7,914 nt of DNA from Rhodospirillaceae bacterium (GTDB lineage Bacteria; Pseudomonadota; Alphaproteobacteria; Thalassobaculales; Thalassobaculaceae), in contig PCAV01000136.1 of the NCBI GenBank assembly GCA_002730675.1, forward strand, positions 1 to 7,914. The letters are read 5' to 3'. The position numbers and the translations under genes were made by a program. The notes under the pieces are model-generated. The model made no database searches and had not been told where the DNA came from. It was given only the letters and a program-made list of their open reading frames with translations. Position 1 is the stretch's first letter. Every line of letters begins with the position of its first letter. Positions 1-6,026 of the stretch are shown in pieces.

Positions 1-1028
1 CAGGTTGCTGCGGTCCAACAACCACCGTATGAGTATGGATCACTTGCCATTAGTGCAACTGGCCAACCATTCAACCGAGCAAACCCTGTAATAACTGATT
101 TCCCAAACTCTCTTCCCATTTCAAAAAAAGAGCCTTGATCAACTACTGACTCAATTATGGGCCTCATTTTATAAACTTTTCTTATGTCTCTCGGCACAGA
201 ATCAATGAGATGGTCAACTCGGCGGTTAGGATCGTCATTTTGCTCCCCCCTTGGCGGTAATTCATAAACCGAATTCGGGAGATAAGAGAGAAATTTTCTC
301 GCGCATTCAAAGGCCTCTTCTTCTGTTTCAACAGCATGGTCCACAGCACCAGCCTTTAATTGGATTTGGTACCCGCCCAGTTCGTTTTTTGTTAGGCTTT
401 GTCCAGTTCTAGCCACAACTGGGGGGCCCGCAACAAACAGCGCAGATTTTTCTTTGATCATCACAGAATAATGTGATGCTGCGAGGTGCGCAGCGCCAAG
501 ACCGGCAACAGAGCCCAATCCTAGAGCAACTCTAGGAACAGTACCCATATTCTCAACGACTAATTCCCAACCAGCCACGCCAGGAACATTTGCACGTCCA
601 GTCGTTTCGATTGTCTTTACAGAACCGCCGCCGCCCGAACCCTCGACTAAACGAATTAATGGCAACCTCAAAGCAAGTGCCATCTCTTCGCACATGTTAT
701 GTTTGCCTTTTATAGTAGCATCTGCTGAACCGCCTCTAACGGTGAAATCATCACCACCGATTATCACAGGCCTGTCATTGACTTTTGCCTTTCCAAAGAC
801 AAAGTTCGACGGTGTAAGCTTTTTTAAATTATTATCGGTATCGTATTCGGCTAAACCGCCAATCTTTCCGATCTCGTGGAATGTATCAGGGTCCGACATA
901 AGTGCAATCCTTTCACGGATTGTATAGCGTCCACCGTCCTTTTGCCTCTTTACCCTTTCCGCGCCTCCTAGCTCTTCGGCAAAAGCCTCCCGCTTTTCTA
1001 GCTCATCTAACTCATCCTGCCACGTCAT
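1..1028 (-). CDS. Acyl-CoA carboxylase carboxyltransferase (beta) subunit, 3' end missing
   Basis: The frame stays open from an ATG at 1026-1028 to the left window edge, giving 342 residues starting MTWQDELDELEKREAF; the C-terminal part is outside. It belongs to the biotin-dependent carboxyltransferase (crotonase-fold) family, which moves a carboxyl group from carboxybiotin to an acyl-CoA in the cytoplasm. Visible landmarks are the N-terminal helix and RYTIRERIALMSDPDTF (about 35-50), GGDDFTVRGGS (91-101), the loop VEGSGGGGSVKTIETTGR (128-145), SVAGLGAAHLAASHY (173-187), LFVAGPPVVA (197-206) and ELGGYQ (216-221), then the start of the C-terminal lobe near GFARLNGWPVALMASDP. An AAGGAAAG ribosome site sits just before the ATG. 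The loops differ from propionyl- and methylcrotonyl-CoA carboxylases (SGGA and AGG motifs), so the substrate cannot be named. Its likely partners are the carrier and biotin carboxylase at 3399-5014. The family call is firm and the substrate is unknown. Confidence 0.93.
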   Translation of the reverse strand, partial: MTWQDELDELEKREAFAEELGGAERVKRQKDGGRYTIRERIALMSDPDTFHEIGKIGGLAEYDTDNNLKKLTPSNFVFGKAKVNDRPVIIGGDDFTVRGGSADATIKGKHNMCEEMALALRLPLIRLVEGSGGGGSVKTIETTGRANVPGVAGWELVVENMGTVPRVALGLGSVAGLGAAHLAASHYSVMIKEKSALFVAGPPVVARTGQSLTKNELGGYQIQLKAGAVDHAVETEEEAFECARKFLSYLPNSVYELPPRGEQNDDPNRRVDHLIDSVPRDIRKVYKMRPIIESVVDQGSFFEMGREFGKSVITGFARLNGWPVALMASDPYSYGGCWTAAT

Positions 1029-1149
1029 AATCTTTCCTTAAAAAAAATTTTCATTACGCCTAACAAGAAACCGTATGTTAGCCAGATTACATTACCTTCA
1101 TCAACACCGCTTTAACGTTTTACCTGTAACTGAATAAAAAATACTTCTG

Positions 1150-1166
1150 CAATTAACAAGTAATTG
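1150..1166. repeat. Short palindrome CAATTA-N5-TAATTG
   Basis: This is a perfect 6-base inverted repeat with a 5-base centre (ACAAG), 17 bases upstream of the candidate plus-strand -35 element. The size and symmetry resemble a dimeric helix-turn-helix operator, but a 6-base arm in AT-rich DNA can arise by chance. Confidence 0.3.
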
Positions 1167-1182
1167 GTATTTACAAACACTA

Positions 1183-1211
1183 TTCTTACGGAAATCCAAC
1201 GTGAATATAAT
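1183..1211 (+). promoter_or_regulatory. Candidate sigma70-type promoter for pntAB-pntB
   Basis: A perfect TATAAT lies at 1206-1211, with TTCTTA (three of six consensus matches) at 1183-1188, 17 bases upstream. If used, it gives a leader of nearly 190 bases before the pntAB start, containing the 1317-1338 hairpin. The -35 is poor and the region is AT-rich, so a chance match is quite possible. Confidence 0.35.
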
Positions 1212-1241
1212 ATTCTAGGCGTAACTTAGTCTCATTTACAA
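1212..1241 (-). promoter_or_regulatory. Candidate sigma70-type promoter for the carboxyltransferase gene
   Basis: On the minus strand TTGTAA (1236-1241) is followed after 18 bases by TAGAAT (1212-1217), matching consensus at four and five of six positions. It points at the carboxyltransferase gene and abuts the plus-strand TATAAT, which would make a back-to-back promoter pair. The support is sequence resemblance only. Confidence 0.33.
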
Positions 1242-1316
1242 TATTTATTGCCTGTTATATCCTATCGCTTAATCATGAAAGGATGTTGAAGAACATTTGT
1301 GAGCGAAGTCGTTATC

Positions 1317-1338
1317 AAAGTTTTAACGGCAAAACTTT
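1317..1338. repeat. Perfect 8-base inverted repeat in the pntAB leader
   Basis: AAAGTTTT (1317-1324) and AAAACTTT (1331-1338) are exact inverted complements around the 6-base centre AACGGC. It lies 66 bases before the pntAB start, so it could be an operator or an RNA hairpin in the leader. No T-tract follows on either strand, so it is not a typical intrinsic terminator. Confidence 0.5.
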
Positions 1339-1404
1339 AAACTATCACCTTGCCTCCTTTGTATTTATTAGAATGTAAAATTTGTGCTTTAGAAAGTGAC
1401 TATT

Positions 1405-1701
1405 ATGCAACCTGAAAACATTGACCCATTTATTTTCGGCATTACCGTTTTAGTATTAGCTTGTTTTGTCGGGTACTTTGTTGTGTGGCGCGTCACGCCT
1501 GCGCTTCATTCCCCGTTAATGAGTGTTACGAATGCCATCTCATCAGTCATTATTGTAGGGGCGCTTATAGCAGCCGGACCTGCTACAGGGAATTTTGCTC
1601 AGGTAATGGGTTTTTGTGCAGTGGTATTAGCCTCCATAAACATTTTTGGCGGATTCATAGTGACCCAACGTATGCTTTCTATGTTTAAAAAGAAGCGCTG
1701 A
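1405..1701 (+). CDS. pntAB: NAD(P) transhydrogenase subunit alpha part 2 (PntAB)
   Basis: This is the small membrane part (domain dII) of the proton-translocating transhydrogenase, which uses the proton gradient to drive hydride transfer from NADH to NADP+. The 98 residues contain three hydrophobic segments at about 8-28, 39-58 and 64-84 and the family hallmarks [20 protein letters not shown] (30-49), [17 protein letters not shown] (75-91) and a basic tail ending MFKKKR. A GTG at 1396 would add three residues, but AGAAAG at 1391-1396 lies 8 bases before the ATG at 1405, so the ATG is preferred. It ends 11 bases before pntB and is surely co-transcribed with it. In alphaproteobacteria with split subunits the NAD(H)-binding dI gene pntAA normally comes directly before; here it is replaced by an intergenic region and a divergent gene. 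Confidence 0.95.
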   Translation: MQPENIDPFIFGITVLVLACFVGYFVVWRVTPALHSPLMSVTNAISSVIIVGALIAAGPATGNFAQVMGFCAVVLASINIFGGFIVTQRMLSMFKKKR

Positions 1702-1712
1702 GATTGATTTAG

Positions 1713-3107
1713 ATGATGACTGAGAACCTTTCGTCTCTTCTTTATCTTGCTTCAAGCATTTGTTTTGTGCTCGCTATAAGAGGACTCAATTCTCCTGAAA
1801 CGGCGCGTGTTGGGAACTTTATCGGTATTGTTGGAATGTTAATTGCCATCCTAACAACACTCGCCCTTCCTTCGATATTAAGTTATGAACTTATTTTGAT
1901 AGCGATTTTACTAGGAGGTTGCATCGGCACACTCCTTGCTCTTAAAACAAAAATGACAAGTCTACCGCAATTAGTCGCCTTATTTAATAGCGTAGTAGGG
2001 TTGGCAGCCTGTTTTGTTGCAGCTGCAGCCTTTTATCGTCCAGAAGCCTATGGAATTGGTACGTTTTTGAATATAAGCCCACTGAGCATAGTCGAGATGA
2101 ATCTTGGGTCTGCTATTGGCGCCGTCACATTTACCGGCTCCGTAGTAGCATTTTCTAAATTACAGGGTTTAGTTTCTGGTTCACCTGTAACATTTAAAGG
2201 CCAGCATCAATTAAATGCCCTCCTTGGCATGATACTTCTGGGTTTAATTGCCTGGATGATTTTTGAACAAACGGAGACGTTATTTTGGGCAATTCTTTGT
2301 CTTTCTTTTCTCTTGGGTGTGCTTGTTATTATCCCAATCGGAGGAGCAGACATGCCGGTAGTCATCTCCATGCTTAATTCCTACTCGGGTTGGGCGGCTT
2401 GCGGAATAGGTTTCACCCTTGGAAATATTCTAATGATTATAACTGGTGCATTAGTTGGAGCATCCGGTGCTATTTTGTCATATATTATGTGCAAAGGAAT
2501 GAATCGATCCTTCTTCAATGTTATACTCGGTGGCTTTGGGGTAGAGGATGAGGTAATACCACAACAAAATATCGGCGATAAATCTATAAAGTCTGGAACC
2601 GCATCTGATGGAGCCTTCATTATGGAGAATGCATCGTCAGTAATTATCGTTCCTGGATACGGTTTAGCTGTAGCACAAGCTCAACATGCACTCAGGGAGA
2701 TGGCCGATATTCTTCAGGAACGAGGCATCGAAGTCAGATATGCTATTCACCCTGTGGCTGGGAGAATGCCAGGACATATGAATGTTCTTCTAGCCGAAGC
2801 AAGTGTGCCATATGAATCGGTACTTGAGCTAGACATGATAAATAGGGATTTTGCCCAGACTGACGTTGCTTTTGTTATTGGCGCCAATGACGTCACAAAC
2901 CCTGCCGCGAAAACAGATAGCTCAAGCCCAATTTTTGGAATGCCTGTTTTGGATGTTGAAAATGCAAAAACGGTACTTTTTGTCAAACGCTCCATGGCTT
3001 CGGGTTACGCCGGCGTTGAGAATCCTTTGTTTTTTAAAGATAATACAATGATGCTTTTTTCAGACGCAAAGCAAATGTGTGATGAAATTATTCAAGCGTT
3101 AAAATAA
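1713..3107 (+). CDS. pntB: NAD(P) transhydrogenase subunit beta (PntB)
   Basis: PntB supplies most of the membrane channel (dII) and the cytoplasmic NADP(H)-binding domain dIII. Its 464 residues match the usual length. The first 270 or so residues are a series of hydrophobic segments including IGAVTFTGSVVAFSKL (135-150), GGADMPVVISMLNSYSGWAA (210-229) and SGAILSYIMCKGMNRSF (251-267). A short linker leads to dIII with GYGLAVAQAQ (315-324), HPVAGRMPGHMNVLLAEA (346-363), GANDVTNPAA (390-399) and KRSMASGYAGVENPLF (425-440), which hold NADP(H). The position of E. coli His91 is Asn here (LFNSVVG, 90-96), a change I recall in other family members. Two adjacent ATGs (1713, 1716) are possible starts, and the ribosome site is weak, which suggests coupling to pntAB. 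The protein looks intact and should be functional if a dI partner exists. Confidence 0.97.
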   Translation: MMTENLSSLLYLASSICFVLAIRGLNSPETARVGNFIGIVGMLIAILTTLALPSILSYELILIAILLGGCIGTLLALKTKMTSLPQLVALFNSVVGLAACFVAAAAFYRPEAYGIGTFLNISPLSIVEMNLGSAIGAVTFTGSVVAFSKLQGLVSGSPVTFKGQHQLNALLGMILLGLIAWMIFEQTETLFWAILCLSFLLGVLVIIPIGGADMPVVISMLNSYSGWAACGIGFTLGNILMIITGALVGASGAILSYIMCKGMNRSFFNVILGGFGVEDEVIPQQNIGDKSIKSGTASDGAFIMENASSVIIVPGYGLAVAQAQHALREMADILQERGIEVRYAIHPVAGRMPGHMNVLLAEASVPYESVLELDMINRDFAQTDVAFVIGANDVTNPAAKTDSSSPIFGMPVLDVENAKTVLFVKRSMASGYAGVENPLFFKDNTMMLFSDAKQMCDEIIQALK

Positions 3108-3147
3108 GTTCAAAGTCTTTGTTTAAAATCAAGATTGGATACTTTCT

Positions 3148-3229
3148 AGCTAACGGCCACGATGCCATTTCAAAATCGATAATCAAGTCCAAAATACCTA
3201 TAAAAAATGGGTTGGCCAGCTGTTTTTTT
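3148..3229 (+). terminator. Possible intrinsic terminator after pntB
   Basis: A run of seven T (3223-3229) follows AGCTG directly. AGCT (3148-3151) can pair with AGCT (3218-3221), and GGCCA (3155-3159) with TGGCC (3213-3217). This gives a nine-pair stem with a 3-base bulge but a long 53-base loop. Alternatively the A6 at 3202-3207 can pair with the T run. Neither is a compact GC-rich hairpin, so the call is weak. Confidence 0.3.
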
Positions 3230-3348
3230 AATTAACTTTTACGCTTTACATAGATATACAACCGTAAGTGCAGCAACGGCTTTATTTAAATTATGTCTTT
3301 TATGTACTCTAACATGAGAGGATTGTTTCTCTACTTCTCAAGCATCAA

Positions 3349-3377
3349 TTGGCTTATTAATTTAAACCTATTAAAAT
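3349..3377 (+). promoter_or_regulatory. Candidate promoter for the carrier-biotin carboxylase operon
   Basis: TTGGCT (3349-3354, four of six consensus) and TAAAAT (3372-3377, five of six) are separated by 17 bases. Transcription would begin around 3384-3386, leaving a short leader that contains the GGGAGGAA ribosome site. The spacing and position are good, but no experimental signal can be seen from sequence. Confidence 0.45.
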
Positions 3378-3388
3378 AAATTTCATTT

Positions 3389-3396
3389 GGGAGGAA
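3389..3396 (+). promoter_or_regulatory. Ribosome binding site that fixes the carrier start
   Basis: GGGAGGAA is the strongest ribosome site on the plus strand here. It lies 2 bases before ATG 3399 (4 bases from the GGAGG core). An in-frame TTG at 3387 would place this site inside the coding region and add MGGS, so the ATG is the better start. Confidence 0.75.
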
Positions 3397-3398
3397 GC

Positions 3399-3620
3399 AT
3401 GCCTGAAATTAAAGTTCACAGTGATGTTACAGGAACTGCTTGGAAAATTGTCGTGGCTGAAGGGCAGACTGTAGACGAGGGTGACGAACTAATGATTGCC
3501 GAAGCTATGAAAATGGAAATACCACATCTTGCTCCTGAGTCCGGAGTGGTAAAAGAAATCTGTGTGGAGGAAGGAACCGCAATTTCGGAAGACGATTTAC
3601 TCTTTATTATTGAAACCTAG
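3399..3620 (+). CDS. Single-domain biotin carboxyl carrier protein
   Basis: This 73-residue protein is a bare biotinyl domain that carries the carboxyl group between the biotin carboxylase and carboxyltransferase sites. The biotinylation motif is EAMKMEI (35-41), with Lys38 as the expected modified residue. HSDVTGTAWKIVVAEGQTV (7-25) and SGVVKEICVEEGTAIS (48-63) form the two halves of the beta barrel. The AMKM form favours biotin over lipoate. It lacks the N-terminal extension and proline/alanine-rich linker of the AccB protein of fatty acid synthesis, so it belongs to the small carriers of acyl-CoA carboxylase-like clusters. The next gene begins 29 bases downstream and encodes the matching biotin carboxylase. 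Which carboxyltransferase it serves is inferred to be the one at 1-1028. Confidence 0.93.
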   Translation: MPEIKVHSDVTGTAWKIVVAEGQTVDEGDELMIAEAMKMEIPHLAPESGVVKEICVEEGTAISEDDLLFIIET

Positions 3621-3649
3621 CGCCAGCTATTGCGTCAAAGATAACCCCT

Positions 3650-5014
3650 ATGAACAAAGTATTGATAGCAAACCGTGGTGAAATTGCCTGCCGAATAATC
3701 CGTACCTGTAAAAATATCGGGTTTGCCACAGTAGCAGTTTATTCAGAAGCTGACAAAAACTCTCAACATGCATTATTAGCCGATGAAGCCCATTTAATAG
3801 GGGCACCTCCTGTGCGAGAAAGCTACTTAAATAGCAAAAAGATAATAGAGATTGCTGAGAAAAGTAATGCTAACATTGTGCATCCAGGTTATGGGTTATT
3901 AGCTGAGAACGCCGATTTTGCTAGCTTGGTCGAAGCTGCCGGTCTTATTTGGGTGGGGCCATCACCCTCAACGATATCAGCCATGGGTGACAAGGGAAAA
4001 GCACGGAAAATTGCTCATCAGGCAAACGTTCCCATTTTACCTGGTTCCCCAGCTATTTCATCATCAAGTCTAGATTCCCTCTCAACTTTCAGCAAACAAA
4101 TTGAATTCCCACTTCTAGTAAAAGCCACCGGCGGGGGGGGAGGGATTGGAATGCGAAGTGTTCGTGAGGAAGCAAAACTGTTTGAAACGGCAAAAACCGT
4201 ATCAGAATTAGCCGAAAGGCTATTTGGAGACGGCAGTATCTTTTTAGAACACCGGGTTGATGATGCTAGGCATATAGAGATTCAGATTTTTGGGTTGGGT
4301 GATGGAAGAGTTTTTCATCTAGGCGATCGTGAATGCTCGATCCAGCGGCGGTTTCAAAAAGTTGTTGAGGAAGCACCTGCACCTCGCATTCCAGCGAATA
4401 TTCGATCTAAAATGGCAGACTCAGCATGTCGACTAGCAGCTAGTCAGAAGTACTCCGGAGCAGGTACAGTAGAATTTATCTTAAATGCAAAAAATAATTT
4501 GTTTTATTTTTTAGAAATGAACACGCGTATCCAAGTAGAGCATCCAACTACAGAGATGATCAGTAAACAGGATATAGTTTATCTTCAACTAATGCAGGCT
4601 ATTGGTGAAAAGCCCGAAAACCTAATAGACGATCCGCCCTTTCTCTCCGGACATTCAATCGAATGCCGTCTTTACGCCGAAAAACCCGAAAAGAACTTTA
4701 TTCCGTCACCAGGCCACCTAAAATTGCTGCGACTTCCCCGCCAGTCAGATGCTATTCGTGTAGAAGCTAGCTATATAGAGGGAGATACTATAACGCCGTT
4801 CTATGATCCGATGATTGCTAAAATTATAAGTTTTGGCGAGGATAGGAACTGTGCAATTCAAAACATGGTCTTGGCGCTTGAGCAATGCCAGTTAGAGGAT
4901 ATTGCCTCTAACCTTAGTTTACTTAAGGCTATTTTGAGAGACCCTGCCTTTGAGCGCGCGCAAACCAACACCAACTATTTAGAGAAAAACATCGCAACGT
5001 TGATAGGCTTATAA
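3650..5014 (+). CDS. Biotin carboxylase subunit of an acyl-CoA carboxylase
   Basis: This subunit carboxylates biotin on the carrier using ATP and bicarbonate. Its 454 residues are the length of a stand-alone biotin carboxylase (E. coli AccC is about 449), without the C-terminal biotinyl domain of the fused 650-residue alpha subunits. The order is biotin carboxylase N domain (IANRGEIACRIIRTC, 6-20; HPGYGLLAENADF, 78-90), ATP-grasp domain with glycine loop KATGGGGGIGM (158-168), RHIEIQ (207-212), RECSIQRRFQKVVEEAPAP (227-245) and catalytic EMNTRIQVEHPTTE (289-302), then a C domain with IECRLYAE (337-344). Putative catalytic residues Glu275, Glu289, Asn291, Arg293 and Arg340 are present. Phe235 stands where E. 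coli has His236. The glycine loop is encoded across a run of eight G. The ribosome site is poor (possibly CAAAG), suggesting coupling to the carrier gene. Substrate specificity lies in the carboxyltransferase, not here. Confidence 0.95.
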   Translation: MNKVLIANRGEIACRIIRTCKNIGFATVAVYSEADKNSQHALLADEAHLIGAPPVRESYLNSKKIIEIAEKSNANIVHPGYGLLAENADFASLVEAAGLIWVGPSPSTISAMGDKGKARKIAHQANVPILPGSPAISSSSLDSLSTFSKQIEFPLLVKATGGGGGIGMRSVREEAKLFETAKTVSELAERLFGDGSIFLEHRVDDARHIEIQIFGLGDGRVFHLGDRECSIQRRFQKVVEEAPAPRIPANIRSKMADSACRLAASQKYSGAGTVEFILNAKNNLFYFLEMNTRIQVEHPTTEMISKQDIVYLQLMQAIGEKPENLIDDPPFLSGHSIECRLYAEKPEKNFIPSPGHLKLLRLPRQSDAIRVEASYIEGDTITPFYDPMIAKIISFGEDRNCAIQNMVLALEQCQLEDIASNLSLLKAILRDPAFERAQTNTNYLEKNIATLIGL

Positions 5015-5019
5015 TACAC

Positions 5020-5919
5020 CTATTCAGCTGCAACAGCTGGCTCCTCGCTGCGAACAAGTTGGCTGTAATCTTCGCCCAGCACATTGCAAACTTCCCCAGG
5101 CGTGAAAGAGTACTTGTCAATCTGTCCCACGGGTGTCACCTCGACAGCGGTACCGGTCAAGAAACACTCACTCGCGTTAGCCATTTCCTCTGGCTTGATT
5201 TGACGTTCAACTATTTCGAAACCACGTCGTTTCGCTAGATCAATCACCGTTCTACGTGTAATACCATCTAAGAAACAATCGGGCACTGGCGTATGCAGCT
5301 TTCCATCATCCATTACGAAGAAAATGTTGGCACCTGTTGCTTCAGCCACTAGCCCCCTATAGTCCAACATGAGGGCGTCGTGCATACCGGCTGCTTCTGC
5401 TTCGTGCTTAGCCATAGTGCAGATTTGATAAAGACCCGAGGCTTTACTCTGGGTGGGAGCCGTATCGGGTGCTGGTCTTTTCCATCGAGATAAGCCCATT
5501 TTTATACCCTTTGTTTTCGCTTCTGGATCAAAATAGGATGGCCACTCCCAAGCTGTTATGGCTAGGTGAATAGTATTATTCTGCGCAGAGACCCCCATCA
5601 TTTCTGTACCACGCCATGCAATCGGCCTCACATAGCCATCCTGAAACCCCATGGACTTTACAACATCACGTTTTGCTTTCTCTATCAAATCTGAGGGATA
5701 TGGAATGGCATAGCCAACAGTTTTTGCCGATTGGTGGAGTCTTTCTGTGTGCTCTAGAGATTTAAAAATTTTCCCATTGTACACCCGCTCCCCTTCGAAT
5801 ACGGCGCTTGCATAGTGTAGGCCATGTGAAAGAACGTGGATCTTTGCTGAGCGGAAATCTACTAATTCCCCATCAAACCATATAGAGCCATCTCTATCGT
5901 CAAAAGAAGGTGAGGACAT
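5020..5919 (-). CDS. ilvE: Branched-chain amino acid aminotransferase (IlvE)
   Basis: This is a class IV PLP enzyme that interconverts leucine, isoleucine and valine with their 2-oxo acids, using glutamate/2-oxoglutarate. Numbered from the upstream ATG (301 residues), the PLP lysine is Lys161 in QSKASGLYQ. Other family motifs are SHGLHYASAVFEGERVY (33-49), YVRPIAWRG (98-106), the signature VAEATGANIFFV (193-204) with Glu195, DGITRRTVIDLA (220-231) and FLTGTAVEVTPVG (255-267). Two in-frame ATGs compete: AGGA (read from 5929-5932) is 3 bases from the ATG ending at 5925 but 9 from the one ending at 5919, so the shorter 299-residue form is listed. The stop lies 5 bases from the end of the convergent biotin carboxylase gene. 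Upstream it diverges from the MarR gene. Family length and motifs are complete. Confidence 0.96.
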   Translation of the reverse strand: MSSPSFDDRDGSIWFDGELVDFRSAKIHVLSHGLHYASAVFEGERVYNGKIFKSLEHTERLHQSAKTVGYAIPYPSDLIEKAKRDVVKSMGFQDGYVRPIAWRGTEMMGVSAQNNTIHLAITAWEWPSYFDPEAKTKGIKMGLSRWKRPAPDTAPTQSKASGLYQICTMAKHEAEAAGMHDALMLDYRGLVAEATGANIFFVMDDGKLHTPVPDCFLDGITRRTVIDLAKRRGFEIVERQIKPEEMANASECFLTGTAVEVTPVGQIDKYSFTPGEVCNVLGEDYSQLVRSEEPAVAAE

Positions 5920-5991
5920 GATCATAATTCCTAAGAAGTTGAGTTAGACTTATTTATCTTAAAATACTTAAACCCGTGGTATAGTGGTGTT

Positions 5992-6006
5992 GGCTAAAAG
6001 ACAGCC
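5992..6006. repeat. Short inverted repeat GGCT-N7-AGCC in the ilvE/marR divergent region
   Basis: Arms of four bases (5992-5995 and 6003-6006) surround a 7-base centre. The right arm touches the candidate marR -35 element at 5998-6003. It could be an operator, possibly for the adjacent MarR protein, but the arms are short. Confidence 0.25.
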
Positions 6007-6026
6007 TTAAATTAAAGCAGGATAAT
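5998..6026 (+). promoter_or_regulatory. Candidate promoter for the marR-regulator-kinase operon
   Basis: AAGACA (5998-6003) and GATAAT (6021-6026) are 17 bases apart, matching consensus at four and five of six positions. The expected start of transcription would fall near the AGGA ribosome site at 6032-6035. An alternative -10 is TATAGT further upstream at 5980-5985 with a weaker -35. Confidence 0.33.

Larger units (their letters stand above)
1029..1404. other. Divergent intergenic region between carboxyltransferase and pntAB
   Basis: This 376-base AT-rich stretch lies between two outward-facing genes. I see no credible gene in it: the longest plus-strand frame with any start is 31 codons (1283-1378) and has no family resemblance. 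It contains candidate promoters in both directions near 1183-1241 and inverted repeats at 1060-1081 (CTAACA, 10-base gap, TGTTAG), 1150-1166 and 1317-1338. A CCTCCTTT string at 1353-1360 reads AAAGGAGG on the minus strand. No remnant of pntAA is recognisable here, and the space is far too short for its usual length of more than 350 codons. Confidence 0.8.
3108..3398. other. Intergenic region between pntB and the carrier gene
   Basis: This is 291 bases of AT-rich DNA with no gene I can support. It holds a T7 run preceded by possible base pairing (3148-3229) and, near its right end, a promoter-like pair (3349-3377) and a strong ribosome binding site. The pnt and carboxylase genes are therefore probably separate transcription units despite sharing a strand. 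Confidence 0.7.

Noticed and set aside
694..927. A 77-codon plus-strand frame opposite the carboxyltransferase gene.
   Set aside because: The opposite strand encodes clear carboxyltransferase motifs over the same bases, so this is a chance antisense frame.
1283..1378. A 31-codon plus-strand frame in the divergent intergenic region, with AGG next to its ATG.
   Set aside because: The ribosome site spacing is wrong, the predicted peptide has no recognisable features, and the frame overlaps the inverted repeat at 1317-1338.
1396..1404. GTG start for PntAB three codons upstream.
   Set aside because: The AGAAAG ribosome site would overlap this start; it is correctly spaced only for ATG 1405.
1029..1404. 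Degraded pntAA remnant.
   Set aside because: The region is too short, and I found no dI-like motif in either strand when reading the frames.
2747..2995. Open frames on the minus strand inside pntB (also 2381-2620).
   Set aside because: They are opposite strongly conserved PntB motifs and have no family resemblance; they are shadows of the coding strand.
3387..3398. TTG start for the biotin carrier.
   Set aside because: It would translate through the GGGAGGAA ribosome site; ATG 3399 is the natural start and matches the family N-terminus.
5025..5039. CAGCTG-CAA-CAGCTG as a terminator for ilvE or the biotin carboxylase gene.
   Set aside because: No T-tract follows on either strand, and the repeat encodes the alanine-rich C-terminal tail of IlvE.
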